Assembly (NCBI RefSeq): GCF_000143415.4
Contig: NW_003314261.1
Span: 3,960,880 to 4,024,879, forward strand
DNA length: 64,000 nucleotides
Direction: 5' to 3'
DNA from: Selaginella moellendorffii
Lineage: Eukaryota > Streptophyta > Lycopodiopsida > Selaginellales > Selaginellaceae
The position numbers were made by a program, and so were the translations under genes. Shown in pieces: positions 22,749-34,636 of this stretch (position 1 is the stretch's first letter; each line of letters begins with the position of its first letter). The notes under the pieces are model-generated. The model did no database searches. It was not told where the DNA came from and saw only the letters and a program-made list of their open reading frames with translations.

Positions 22749-23117
22749 ATGGCAAGGGCGGGGCGTAAGCGAACCCAAGCAGAGATGGAACATCCGCCAA
22801 AGCTAGAGCCTCCGGTCGAACAGGAGGCGATGGATGAGGAATCCTTGCATGAGGAGGACTCCAGTGAGGCAACTTCCAAACAGGAGTCTGGTGGTGAGGT
22901 TCGGTCATCCAAGGCTCGATTGGATGTTCTAGAAGGACAATTGGCACAAACCAATGCCCTGCTAGAGACTCTCGTACGCAAGCTAAAGCGTGACGAGAAG
23001 CGGAAGAAAAAGCGAAAGACTGCTGATGCTGGCAGCACAGAATGTGCGGACCCTTCGGCAGGGACTGAGGCAAAACCAGACAAGGTCGAACAGACCGAAG
23101 TGGAATCAGTCCCTTAG
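22749..23117 (+). CDS. gag: Element B Gag N-terminal segment with the shared amber stop
   Basis: It encodes 122 residues and differs at few positions from the element A segment. TAG at 23115-23117 occupies the same codon as in A. The following frame stays open for about 500 codons (to 24629), so here the amber is the only barrier between this segment and the rest of Gag, protease and early RT. Confidence 0.75.
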   Translation: MARAGRKRTQAEMEHPPKLEPPVEQEAMDEESLHEEDSSEATSKQESGGEVRSSKARLDVLEGQLAQTNALLETLVRKLKRDEKRKKKRKTADAGSTECADPSAGTEAKPDKVEQTEVESVP

Positions 23118-26100
23118 GCAGTTCCCAAGTACAAACCAAAGCCCCCACCGGTCTTCAAGGGAGTGAACGACTATAAGGTGGTGGAGGATTGGTTTTATGA
23201 TATGGAGGACTACTTCCGAGCGTTGCGATTACTGAGCTCGGAGAAGGTCCCATGTGCAAAACTATACTTGGCAAATAATGCCAAGTCTTGGTGGAGAACG
23301 ATAGAGGCCAACGAAGGACTAGTGGCCACTTGGGAAATGATGAAGGCGAGGATCCGCGCAACTTACGTTCCTCCAAATGCTACTCTGCATCTAAGGGACA
23401 AGCTGAGTAGGCTGAAGCAGACCGGAACCATTCAGGAGTATGTGAATGGGTTTATGGCAAAGAGGATACTTGTCACGGACATGGGGGATATGGATGCGTT
23501 CCATGCCTTCATATCAGGTTTGCAAACCTGGGCTTGCGGTGAAGTGATGCGGTGGAACCCGACCAACTACAAGGAAGCATTGGATTCGACCATCAAAGTG
23601 CATTTCAACGATAACCTGCGAAAGGGGAACACAACGGGGTCGGGATCCACGTTTAACAAAGGGGCCAAACCAAGGGGAACGTTTAGCAGAGGGAAATTCA
23701 AGAAGAGTTTCTCTAAGAATGAGTCCTCGGGGTTCCGGAAAGGCAAATCCGGTGGCCAGCGAGCGAGTACGTGGGGGACTCAAACAAAAAGAGACAAACC
23801 CACGGATAAGAAGGTCAAGTCGTATAGCAGCGTGGGAAACAACGTATGCTACAACTGCGGTGAAGTGGGACACTTTTTAAGGGAATGTCCCTACCCGAAG
23901 AAGGCCAAAGCCAATATGGCCATCAAGTCGGGTGAAGTCCAAACTGAGGTATGTGATCCAGTCCCTAACTCAAAGTTACTCATTACACGAGCAACTTTGG
24001 TAGAGAGTCGTTCGCGACATCTACTAGCCCTTCGGGGGAAGCTCGGAGGTAGCTTTGTTAAGATCTTTATTGACATGGGTGCTTCGGATAATTTTGTGGC
24101 TGCAAACATAGTCCGGCAAGCCGGACTAACGGTGCAGCGGCTAGGCGAACCAAGGACTATAGAGTTTGTTCAAGGTAGCCAAAGCACCGATGAGGTACTT
24201 CGACAAGCGAGAGTCGAAGTAGGGACATGGAAAGTGGACATGGATTTCACCGTGTTAGACATGGCGGGATTTGACGTGATCTTCGGAATGGACTGGTTCA
24301 ATCAGTTCGTGGTAGCCCTACATGGACAAGGTAGAAACCTTGTGGTACTAGCGAATGCCCAAGGAAGAAGATCCAGGGTGGAGGCCCAGGATCTCAAGGT
24401 AGGGCAAAGCAAGGCCAAAGAATCTTGCTTAAACCTGGTGTCCACGAGAGGACAACTCACTAAAGGAACTAAAGTAGCATTTTTGTGCTTACTCTCGGTG
24501 AAGAGTGACAAAAAGACAGGAACGGAAGAAATACCTTTAGTGATCCAACGGGTGTTGGACCAATTCCAGGATACCATGCCGGAGGAGTTACCGGCGGGGT
24601 TGCCCCCCCGCACGACCAATAGAACATAAGATCGAGCTGGTCGAGGGTGCTGAGGCGGTGGTTCACCCCCCCTATCGTTTGAACGAAAAAGAACTCGAGG
24701 AGCTCAAGCGCCAACTAGAGGAGTTGGTGGACAAAGGGTATGTTAGGTTGAGCAAGTCGCCGTATGGGGCGCCGGTGTTATTTGTGAAAAAGAAAGATGG
24801 ATCTATGCGCATGTGCATAGACTACCGGTTGCTCAACAAGTATACAAAGAAGAACAAATACCCTTTGCCCAGGATTGAGGACCTGTTCGATAGGTTGGGG
24901 AAGACAAAATACTTCTCGAGGATTGACCTAAGGTCAGGATACTACCAGATCAGGGTAGCCAAGGAAGATGTCAAGAAGACAACCTGTCGAACGAGGTATG
25001 GGAGCTTTGAGTTTCTGGTGATGCCCTTCGGGCTATGCAATGCGCCGGCAACGTTTTCGGCACTGATGAACCACATCTTTGTACCCTATCTGGATCACTT
25101 TGTGGTTGTCTATATCGACGACATCTTGATCTATAGCGAGACGCTAGAGGAGCATGCCGAACACTTGGCGAAGGTGTTTGAGAAACTAAGGGAACACAAA
25201 CTGTATGCTAAAGAGAGCAAATGTGACTTTGCTCAACAAGAGGTAAAGTTTCTCGGGCATGTGGTGGGCCAGGACGGGCTCAAGGTGGACCCGGAGAAGG
25301 TCCAAGCGATCCAGGAATGGGAGCGACCATCCAATGTACATGAGTTGAGGGCATTCCTGGGGCTATGCAACTACTATCGAAAGTTTATCAGACACTATTC
25401 AAGAGTAGCCCTGCCTTTAACGGACCAAATAGGAAAAGGGAAAATGGTATGGACAGCGGAATGCGAGGCGGCATTTGTCCACCTCAAAGGGAAGTTGAGG
25501 AAGGCTCCCGTATTGGCATTACCAGACTTTGGTAAGGACTTTGAGGTAGAAACGGATGCTTCGGATTTTGCGTTGGGCGCAGTTTTGAAGCAAGACAACC
25601 ATCCGGTAGTGTTCTTCTCGAAGAAGCTGGACAAGGCTCAACGGAAGTGGCCTGCCCATGAGAAGGAATTGTTTGCGGTGGTCAAGGCGCTCAAGGAGTG
25701 GCGACACTACCTTGGGAGACACTTCAAGGTTTACACGGACAATGTGGCAACGAAACACTTCTTGTCACAGCCCGACCTGAGAGGGAAAGAAGGTCGGTGG
25801 GCCAATGCCTTGGCCGAGTTTGATTGCAAGATTCTGTACAAGCCTGGGAAGAGCAACATCGTGGCGGATGCGCTAAGTCGAAAAGCGAGCTTAAGGTTGG
25901 CAATATCCAGCGCAACAGCAACCTTCTGGGACGATGTGCGGACAGCATATGAGAACAATGGTCTAGCACAAGAAGTGTTGCTGAGGAATCTAGAGGCACG
26001 GGAAGCTCACCAGAGAGGTGAGCTGCCAACGGAAGAGAAAACGGGCTATGCGGAATGCAACGAACTCATTTATTACAAGCAAACGAGGGTGTATGTTCCA

Positions 26101-26623
26101 GAAGGGGAACTAAGGAAGGTAGCCCTAGAAGAGTGTCATGATGGACCTCTTGCGGGACACGGCAGAGTGCCCAAGACGATAGGCTTACTCAAAAGGAAGT
26201 ACCATTGGCTAGATATGGCTAAGGACGTCCAAGACTATGTAAAGACATGTCCAACATGTCAGCAGGTAAAAGCCGTGACTAAGGCTAGTGGGGGCTTGTT
26301 GCAAAGCATCCCAATTCCAGATCGTCCGTGGAAATGTCTTACGATGGACTTCATCACGGGACTCCCCCCAAGCGAGGGGTTTGATGCGATATTAATGGTG
26401 GTGGACCGATTTTCGAAAATGGCACATTTCATACCCACCACAACAGAGGTGAATGCGGAAGGTGTGGCAAAGCTGTTCTTCGAACAAGTGGTTCAAGTGC
26501 AGGGCAGACCGGAAGAGATCATCTCAGATTGAGATAAGATCTTCACCAGTAGGTTCTAGAGGACTCTCCTGGAACAGTATCGCACCAAGTTAAAATTCAG
26601 CATAGCCTATCACCCACAGACAG

Positions 26624-26669
26624 GTATGGGGTATTAGGTCAAGTTGTTGGCACTAACACTTCTTGACAG
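26624..26669 (+). other. Intron 1 in element B pol (46 nt)
   Basis: Same length, GT donor, CACTAAC branch-like motif and GACAG acceptor as in element A, with one internal substitution. It sits just upstream of the codon for the catalytic integrase glutamate. Confidence 0.87.
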
Positions 26670-27086
26670 ACGGACAAACGGAAAGGGTGAATAGGCAGCT
26701 GGAGGATTATTGCGATGCTATGTCTCGGGAGACTAGACCGATTGGGTAAGTCATTTGGGACTTGTGGAAATGTGTTATAACAACTCACCACATTCGAGTA
26801 TCGGGGTGAGTCCATGGGAAGTCATCAATAGGCGAGCTATTGAAGGTCCTATGGAACTCGGCGTGGCCGAGTATCATAGAGAGTTACCCGCAGTGGAGGC
26901 ATTCACGGCGGAAAGACTCAGCATTTGGAATCTAGTGAGGGATTCCTTGGAACGGGCTCAACAAAGGCAAACCAAATACGCAAACCAAAAGCGCCGGGAT
27001 GTAGAGTTCCAAACTGGGGAGAAGGTGTGGCTGAACACCAAGAACCTCAGGCTACCAAGTGGGATCAGCCGAAATTTGACCCAAAG

Positions 27087-27138
27087 GTAAAGATGCATGT
27101 ATTCCTGTAAACGAATTGATCTTGAGTTCCTTAAGTAG
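27087..27138 (+). other. Intron 2 in element B pol (52 nt)
   Basis: Same position and length as in A. The acceptor is TAAGTAG rather than TAAGCAG, so the AG is preserved. It separates the integrase core from the GPY/F module and chromodomain. Confidence 0.85.
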
Positions 27139-27644
27139 GTTCGCGGGGCCTTACAAGATTGAGGCACGAATCGGTAAAGTGGCTTACCGTCTCCGACTTC
27201 CTCGAGAGATGGGAAAGATGCACCCAATGTTCCACGTGAACTTACTCAAGCCATACTTTGAGGATCCGCTTCGCAAGGACCAAGTGAGACCTTTACCTGA
27301 GGTTATCCAAGGGGAAGAGGAATATGAAGTCGAGGCCATCCTCAATGCACGCAAGAGCAAGCGACAAGGACGCGAGGTGAGAGAGTTCCATGTGAAGTGG
27401 AAAGGATTTCCACACTGCGAAGCAACATGGGAACCGGAGGAAAACCTAGCGAACGCTCGAGATCTAGTGGAGGAATTTCTGCAAGGCAGAACTCTATGTA
27501 CTTATGCAAAGTTCAATTAAAAATATCAATTTGCAAAGTTGAGCAAGTGGCATATGTTGGGACCCGAAGTCGCGCCAAATGTAAGCCAATTACCATGGGT
27601 TAGCTAGGTCGACCAGGCATAGGGCACTACGCCCGACTCCCCGC

Positions 27645-27730
27645 GGGGATGTCAAATCCGTAGACGTATTCTACGGAGGTTGGGTTCGAGTCCCAACCCC
27701 CTAGTAAAGCAAGGCTGGGTTCAAGTCCCG
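27645..27730 (+). other. tRNA-like block in the element B 3' untranslated region
   Basis: Counterpart of 10137-10226, with the same 7-bp hairpin, T-arm-like stem-loop and second B-box-like motif. Keeping these features in two separately inserted copies suggests they were present in the active ancestor. Confidence 0.5.
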
Positions 27731-27883
27731 ACCCCATACTAGGGCGTGGTGAGGTGAGGAGTATAGGGACACCTATACTCCGTTGTCATGGGCTCTTGGC
27801 CGGGGAGGCTAACTTAGGCACACTGCTAAGTGGGGGGATGCCCCCGGAGATATGGTCAACAAATTATAGGATAAAAAAGAGAC

Positions 27884-27924
27884 GTTCGATGTGGACATCG
27901 AACTTCTTCTATGGGTGGTGGAGT
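27884..27924 (+). promoter_or_regulatory. Hairpin and polypurine tract before the element B 3' LTR
   Basis: GTTCGATG-TGGA-CATCGAAC (27884-27903) is followed by GGGTGGTGGAG. The stem is identical to element A; the loop differs by one base. Confidence 0.7.
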
Positions 27925-29071
27925 TGTAAGGAACCGACTCCCTGAGATGTCGTAGGCTAAAGGATCCCCGAAAGCATGACCGAAATAACAAAGAGTTCAT
28001 CGGATGGGACCGAGTCGAAGATCGAGTCCAAGACCGACTCTGAGACCGAGTTTGAGATAAAGTCCGGGATCGAGTCCGAGACCGAATCGGAGACTGAGTT
28101 CGAGACCGAGTTCGAGACCGAGTTTGAGACAGAGTCCGAGATCCAAATCGGGTCCGAGACCGAGTCCGAGGTCGAGTCTGAAGTCGAGTCCGAGATCGAG
28201 TCCGAAATCGAGTCCGAGACCGAGTCCGAAGTCAGGTCCGAGATCGAGTCCGAGATCGATTCTGAGACTAAGTCCACATACTAATACAGCTCAAGGGGTG
28301 AAAGCCCAAAGCGTGTGTCTCCCGGGGGGGGGGGGGCTGCAGGGGGTTCCAAAAGTATAGTAGGGATAGTGAGGTCTAGGAACTAGTCTTGAAGGAACTC
28401 TCCAATGGGGCTTCCAAACTAACTTGAGGTTGAGACTGGGGCCGAGGGGTCTTGGGTGGGAGTGAGCATGGGCTTGAGTGGTGCCGGAGGGGCCACCCAG
28501 GGAAGTGCTCAAGAGCAGCTCCCACTCCCGAAAGGGAAACCGACTGCAGTGCTCCCGGCTCATGTGGAGTGGTGCCCCACGTGAGTACCTTGTGGCTTAT
28601 TGGTCCTCGCCCTTCCTAGGGGCTTGGGCCTTCCCTTTGGGATGGAAGTGGGGGGGTAAAGGTACCCATACCGGGCCGTTAGGCCACAATGTTTCGCCCC
28701 GACGTCCCGAAGCAAGTGCTGCACCCAAGGCTTGGGATTTAGAGGGTCCCATGATCAAGTCTTGTGGTACCAAGGGGTGTTAGGAATCTGGAGGCTTGGT
28801 GTGCTTGGCTGCTTGTGCCTGCGGGGAGTGTAGCCAAACCTTAAGTCCAGTCTAACCCGGGGAGGGGGATTGGGAGAGATTTGGGAATCCGTAGATGGAT
28901 GGCTAACACTCCGTTGCTCGTGCAGTGAGTAGTTGAAACCAAGTAGGACCAAGTAGGAGCTGGTACCATAGGCGAGAAGCTTGGCGAGGGAACTTAGCAC
29001 AAGCCAAGGCAGAGTTGGTCGGATAGACAAGCTAAGCTAGCAAATTGGAAAGGAAAAATTTGTGGCTTACA
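27925..29071 (+). repeat. Element B 3' LTR
   Basis: This LTR is 1147 bp, TGTAAG to CTTACA. The minisatellite (28000-28270) is longer than in the 5' copy. TCCCA follows at 29072. Confidence 0.9.
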
Positions 29072-30418
29072 TCCCAATGACATGCTCAAGGAACAAGCAC
29101 GAAATGAATAATAAGTGAGTCTCTAAAAAAGGGACATAAAAAGAACCAACATATGATATGTGGAAAAGTTAGAGATGAATCTAAGATGGAGTCCAAGATG
29201 GACCTGAGATGGAGTCCAAGATAGACTCAATATGGAGTCTAAGATGGACCCGAGATGGAGTTTGAGATGGACTCAAGATGGAGTCTGAGATGGACCTAAG
29301 ATGAAGTCCAAGATGGAGTCTGAGATGGATCCAAGATAGAGTTTGAGATGGCATCCGAGATGGAGTCCAAGATGGAACCAAAACCGAGATCGAGTCTAAG
29401 TCTGAGTCCGAGTCCAAATACTAATATAGGTTGTTAGGTGATAGCCCAAAGCGATTGTCTCTCGAGGGGGGCTGTGGGGGGTTGGGGGGGTTGCAAGGGG
29501 TTCCAAAAGTATAGTAGGGAGAGTGTGGGTTGGACCCTAGTGGAGCCAATTTGGCCAGGAAAGGCCAGTATAATCCATGAAGGCTATGCCTAGGTGCTGG
29601 GTGAGGATATATCTATTGAGGAATCCAAAGCTAGAGTGAATACAGACAAACAAGTGGGATAGCTTGGTGAAATATTCAAGAGTCGGCTCTAGCTCCCCTC
29701 GGAAATTGAATAGTCAATGTTCCCAGTCCAAGCATGGGTGGCACTACCTACTTGGATACCTAGTGTGGCTCAATAGAACCTTGCTCTAGACCCATGGCTA
29801 GAGCACCCAAAGGTAGGTGGGAAAGGTACCTATAAGGTTCACGTAGGGCCATGGTGTTTTGAAATATTGTCCTAAAGTCGTGGACTGTAGAAAGGAAGAG
29901 GAACAATCTTCTAGTGTAGTGACCAAAGATGCAATCACATAATGAGCAAGTCCCAAAGGATAGTGGGACTTAATGGTTGGGCATGTGGGCCTTAATATAG
30001 TGGCAATTTTGGTGAACATGGGACCAAAAGGGATTTGGTGGGGACCGAAAAAGGGATATTAGGGAAGGTTATTCCCCATATTTGCAGACATCCATCACTC
30101 ATGGATGGATGGCCCTATTTTTAAGGGACGGGACTGTGATGTAAGTGATGTTGGATCACTAGTGTGACAAAAGTGAATGAGCATGGCCTTAGCATAATGG
30201 GCTGATATATTAGTGGTACCTTTGGGCGTTGGTCATAGGATTAGACATGTGGAGCACTTGGATCAAGTGCAAAGGTTGAGTGGCAAAGATACTATTGTTG
30301 GGGCTAACAAGCCCCAAATCCGAAATAGGACTTATGAAGGTTGTGAGTGAGACTCTTTCAAATGGTCAGAAGTGTGGTTATGTAAGTAAAGTAGAATGAA
30401 AAATTTAATCACTTACAA
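29072..30418 (+). repeat. Family-2 LTR, right part with minisatellite
   Basis: It continues 21473-21612. Positions 29165-29415 are a decayed array of GATGGAGTCCAA-type units. The shared module TTCCAAAAGTATAGTAGGGA follows near 29497. It ends CTTACA near 30418, followed by a possible decayed primer-binding site (TAGTGTCAAAC). The reverse complement of 29560-30418 matches 2885-3735. Confidence 0.65.
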
Positions 30419-30529
30419 AATAGTGTCAAACATTGTTTGTCTCTGTTTTGTATATTGGTACTAGCTTTGGGATGTTTAACACTCTAGAATTACTCCTATG
30501 TAGCTCTGTGCTCCTATTCTTTCACTCCT

Positions 30530-30757
30530 TAATCTAAATACTCAAGAGTTACTTTATGCTTTAATTCCTTCACTCCTATTCCCTCATTTAGTGACTCAAG
30601 GCCTTGAAACTTGGATTTTGCTCCACTGTCCTTAGACATGTGGCATATGATGTGTGGTATATGACACATGGCATATAAAGGGTTAAGGTTTTGCTTTGTG
30701 GTTATCCTATGGTAAATTGCCATAAGATAAAGGGTGAAAACCACAGGCACTACAATC
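30530..30757 (+). repeat. Element C-type LTR end fragment
   Basis: In plus orientation this matches the reverse complement of 183-372 and 2344-2560 and ends CACTACA near 30753. It is AT-shifted compared with its relatives. The minus-strand ORF through it is not a gene. Confidence 0.5.
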
Positions 30758-30780
30758 TAGCCTTGCCTAATTCTATAAAA

Positions 30781-31068
30781 ATGCTTTATTTCGTTAAAGT
30801 GGGACTTATTCAGTAAAGTGGGACATTAATTAGCATGTGTCCACATGCCATTTCCTAGTACTTAATTAATATTTATTAATATTTCTATCAGTTTTTTAAT
30901 TTATTTTTTTATATTTCACAATATTATAACACAAAATCATATGAAAAGTTTTTAATTTATAAATTATAAAGTTAAAACTTCAATTTTTTATTGTTGTTAT
31001 AAAAATGGCATGTGGCCACACACCATAAGTGGGATAATGAAAAGTCCCACTTTAACAAAATAAAGCAT
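30781..31068 (-). mobile_element. MITE-like element 2 (288 bp)
   Basis: It has the same length as the copy at 8278-8565, lies in opposite orientation, and by my alignment differs at only two positions. One of these is in a terminal repeat (AACGAAAT to AACAAAAT). Flanks are A-rich (AAAA on each side), compatible with a 4-bp duplication. Non-coding. Confidence 0.88.
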
Positions 31069-32494
31069 AAAAAGAAAATCAAGGGTTATATCTTCATCGA
31101 GAAGGACAAATAGTCCCCTTACCACCGTGATGCAAGTTTTCATTGCATAAATCATTATACATTTGTGTCAAAACATCATCACCATTCTCCACCTAAAGGT
31201 AAAAACACATCTAATCTTAAGAAAAACTTACCTATAGTTGGTACCTTGACAAGAATGGTGCTAATGAGAGTCTTAAGCCTATACTGTCTAAACCTTGAAA
31301 ACAATTGAAAGTGTGTTTTAATCTATGTAGGGCAAGGAAAGGAGATCTACTAGGATATTCCTCTATGATTTGGGTGCTTAAGATCTTTATTACAAGACAA
31401 AGTACAGATGAGGATTTGCAATCTAGTTTTAGAAAATATGGCTGATGATATAAAGAGGATGGCGACAAGAAGGGTTATGCTAAGCCTCACCCCTTTTCTA
31501 AAGTGTTGAAAAATATTTAACAGTGATCTTGTAAAATTTAAAATGGAAAGTGTTTTCTAGAGGGATCTCATAACCTACTAGTGGCAATATGGTGGCCTTG
31601 AGCTTATGTGTGAGCATTCCACAACCTACTAATGGTAAAATAGTAACCCTAAAATAGTGTTCTTGAGGGTCAACTATTCAAAGTGTTCTTTTGAGAGGGT
31701 TTGAGGGAGAATTCTGGAGCAAGAGAGTGTGCCTTATAGCCAAATGACAGCAATGCAATGGCCCTAAGCAGATCTGATAAGAGTGTTCTTGGCCTTTTTC
31801 TTACAAGGGTATGTGATAGTGGGGTAATTGGGGACAATTATAACTTACCCAACACTTTAGAGCCCCCATTCTACCAATTTTATGGTGGTTTGCGGCTGGC
31901 CAGTGGAAATATGGTGGCCCCAAGCTGTCCCCTCCCCTTTGAACTCATTGTATCATCCTCTCTCACACAAGATTCCTTTTGTGCAGTGTAATAAGGAATT
32001 AGGGCTCTTAACTCAACGAATTGGTATTTCTAGCTAATGAGTGAGTTGAGTAGCCTTAGATTTGCTTAGCATCCTTTGCTGTAGCTACTTCTACATTTCT
32101 TGGAGGTGGTCCAAGATTTAGGATATTCTATGGACAGGTGGGCAAATGGGTTGAGTTTGACTATTTGGCACATTTGTACAAGCCTCTTAAGCCTAGCATG
32201 GTGAGTGGTTGTCATTCCCCTTGGCTAGTTGCTTGGTGGGAGATGCTGCCACACCTAGAAGAGAAGAGAAATGCAGGACATAAAATCCATGTGTCACACA
32301 TATTAACATAAACTTACTGGAGAATTAAGGAATATCCTTAGAACATGCTTTAGATATTTTAAGATAAAACCGATACTTTAGGTATATTCTTTAAACCCCT
32401 AAGCAAAAAATCATAAATAAAACTTATGTTCTTTTGTATAAAGTCAATAAATGTTTATACATTATATATCAAACCTGCCCTTAGCATGAATGAT
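31069..32494. other. Unannotated AT-rich spacer
   Basis: I recognise no gene, tRNA or clear repeat here. A 77-codon plus-strand ORF at 31758-31991 has no features I can identify. The stretch separates the retroelement nest from the PPR gene. Confidence 0.5.
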
Positions 32495-34636
32495 TTATCT
32501 ACACAAAGCATAAAAATTTGAGATTAACAGAGCATATTTAGCATTACCTAGTGTTACAATACGTTTGATCACATCCACCCCATTCATGTAGTCCCCTTGG
32601 CGAATAAATGCTGCCAATGCCGAAGTCCAAGCCCCAATATTTTCTTCACTTGCATCAAGCATTACCCGTCCAGCCCTTGCACTAAGGTCTGCTACACACG
32701 AGTGATGCATAGACCTGGAATTAAGAAGCTCCTGGGAATAAAACAATTTCATGCCCTCAGGGACCAATCCTCTATGGCTGCATGAATTCATGAGAACTAA
32801 GAATGTGACCTCGTTTGGAGGAACACTGTCTAAAAACATCTCCCTAAAGAAGCCCAACGCTTTGCAAATGTTTCCATTCCGAGCATAGGCCGCAATCACA
32901 GCATTCCAAGACACAGGGGTACAAACAGGCATTGTGCTAAACACAAATTCGGCAGCCTCTAATTCGGAGCATTTCCCATGCATGTCGATAACTGCAGTAT
33001 TGACCATCACGTCGTGCTTCCAACAATTTCTTGTAATCAGATTTGCCACAAGTTTGCTTTGGTGAAGAAGAGACCCAGCTCCGCAAAGTTGTATCCAAGT
33101 GACAGAGTCTGGAAGAATTCCTCTAGACTCCATTTCCAGAAACGCTGAGATTGCATCTTCGGCACGACCATTCTTGACACATGATCCAATCAAAACGTTC
33201 CATGTTGAAACATGGCGCTCGGGAGCTGTGTCGAGCAACACCTGTGCTTTTTCGAAATACCCAGCGTTCAAATACGTGGAAAGAAGCGAGTTCCAAGAGA
33301 TGATGCTGTGCTGGGGCATATTCTCAAACATGGAGACTGCTGAGGAAATATCCCCTACCTTAGTATATGCCCCAAGCATCGCAGTCCACACGAACAAGTC
33401 CTTTGGAGCAATGTTATCAAAGCAATTCCTCGCAGTATCAACCATTCCGACCCTACCATAAGCATCAATCAAGGCCGTCGCAACAACCACATTTGTTTCA
33501 ATTCCAATGCTGGTGACCTCCGTGCGGATCAACTCCAGAGACGAGATAGTCTCACAAACACCCAAAACGCTCGCAAATGTTACGTGATCGGCTCTCAACC
33601 CTTGCAGGTCCATGAGTCTAAACAAGTAAAAGGTCTTCTCAATCTGGTTCTCTCGAGCTCTCCCCGCAAGTACGGTGTTCCAGACGTGAGAACTTTGTCC
33701 GTCCATCAACTCAAGCGTTTGTTGTGCTCGATCTAGCTCGCCACTCTGGACGAGCGCGAGAACCAACACATTCCAAGACACCTCGCTTCGAAACGGCATA
33801 TATGAAAACATTTCTTCCACACGGTAAAGATGCCCGCACCGGGCATATGCTTCCATGATCGCGGTTGTCACCACTACATTGTGCTCGGGCATGTCATTAA
33901 AAACTTTTTCTGCATTTTCAACATTTTCAAAATATTGATAAAATGCCCAAAACAAGATGCTCCACGACACAATGTCTCTCTGGGGCATCCTCTCGAACAA
34001 GACGACGCAGTACTGCAATTTCCCCGTTTCGGCAAAAGCAGAAATTAAAGAGTTCCATGAAACAACATTTTTCTCTGGAATGTGTTCGAATAGCTTCATT
34101 GCCTCACAAATGTATCCATGCTGCGCGTAGCTACGGCACAGTATCGTCCATGTCACCACGTCCTTCGCAGGCATTCGATCAAACATCTCTCGGGCTTCTA
34201 CCAGAGACCCACTCAAGCAGTAGCCAGAAATCATAGAGTTCCACGACATCACACTCGGTTCAAGCATATTTCCAAACAGTCTTTTTGCTTCTTTCATACA
34301 CCCGTGTTGGGCATAAGCTCGGATCATCACATTCGTGGCCACCACGTCCTGCCTGGGCATCTTATAAAACGTCCTCCTACATTCCTCAAGATGCCCTGCC
34401 TGGGCATATACCCAGAGCATCACAGTCCAGGCCACAGCATCTCTCGCCGGCATCTTTTCAAAACTCCGCCTAGCCTCTTCCACGCAGCCCAATCTCCCGT
34501 ACATTCTTACAAGTGCAGTGCCAATGAAAAGTTGGCGATCCAAACCTTGCCTCACAACTTGTCCATGCAAAGCCTTCGCATCCTCCAAACAGTTGCAAGA
34601 AGCTATAAGCTTGGAGACATTATTCATTTCATTCAT
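32495..34636 (-). CDS. PLS-type pentatricopeptide repeat protein, intronless (713 aa)
   Basis: PPR proteins bind single-stranded RNA, usually in plastids or mitochondria, and direct editing, splicing or processing. The whole ORF is built of about 31-36 residue repeats with the signatures MPxxDVVSWN, YAQxG and EAxxLF, mostly S-type, in roughly 19-20 units. Near the C-terminus is a shortened E-like region ending YALLISNFYALCR, with no DYW domain. An in-frame TGA precedes the ATG directly (34637-34639), and no clear organelle-targeting peptide is visible, so the gene may be 5'-truncated. Relics of the same gene lie at 45700-46450 and 54390-55440. Its RNA target is unknown. Confidence 0.82.
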   Translation of the reverse strand: MNEMNNVSKLIASCNCLEDAKALHGQVVRQGLDRQLFIGTALVRMYGRLGCVEEARRSFEKMPARDAVAWTVMLWVYAQAGHLEECRRTFYKMPRQDVVATNVMIRAYAQHGCMKEAKRLFGNMLEPSVMSWNSMISGYCLSGSLVEAREMFDRMPAKDVVTWTILCRSYAQHGYICEAMKLFEHIPEKNVVSWNSLISAFAETGKLQYCVVLFERMPQRDIVSWSILFWAFYQYFENVENAEKVFNDMPEHNVVVTTAIMEAYARCGHLYRVEEMFSYMPFRSEVSWNVLVLALVQSGELDRAQQTLELMDGQSSHVWNTVLAGRARENQIEKTFYLFRLMDLQGLRADHVTFASVLGVCETISSLELIRTEVTSIGIETNVVVATALIDAYGRVGMVDTARNCFDNIAPKDLFVWTAMLGAYTKVGDISSAVSMFENMPQHSIISWNSLLSTYLNAGYFEKAQVLLDTAPERHVSTWNVLIGSCVKNGRAEDAISAFLEMESRGILPDSVTWIQLCGAGSLLHQSKLVANLITRNCWKHDVMVNTAVIDMHGKCSELEAAEFVFSTMPVCTPVSWNAVIAAYARNGNICKALGFFREMFLDSVPPNEVTFLVLMNSCSHRGLVPEGMKLFYSQELLNSRSMHHSCVADLSARAGRVMLDASEENIGAWTSALAAFIRQGDYMNGVDVIKRIVTLGNAKYALLISNFYALCR

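Larger units (their letters stand above)
23118..27520 (+). pseudogene. gag-pol: Element B Gag-Pol region with two introns, disrupted
   Basis: The domain order is as in A: Gag, CCHC knuckle near 23848, protease, RT with YIDD near 25113, RNase H, integrase, GPY/F, chromodomain (about 27320-27485). The protease triplet is GAC-ATG-GGT (24072-24080), Asp-Met-Gly where A has Asp-Thr-Gly, probably inactive. A run of seven C (24603-24609) adds one base and shifts frame before RT. TGA at 26530 and TAG at 26557 interrupt integrase, where A has CGA and TGG. A T is lost near 26710. Both introns are kept, at 26624-26669 and 27087-27138. The frame changes along the region are fully explained by these indels and introns. 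Confidence 0.9.
21613..29071 (+). mobile_element. Element B: second copy of the element A family
   Basis: This Ty3/gypsy chromovirus of about 7.5 kb has the same layout as A and lacks the MITE. Flanks are TCCCG (21608-21612) and TCCCA (29072-29076), an imperfect 5-bp duplication. Its LTRs differ from each other more than those of A, mainly in minisatellite length, so it is older. It is inactive: it has an extra base in a C-run at 24603-24609, a protease DTG changed to DMG, TGA at 26530, TAG at 26557 and a 1-base loss near 26710. Confidence 0.92.
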
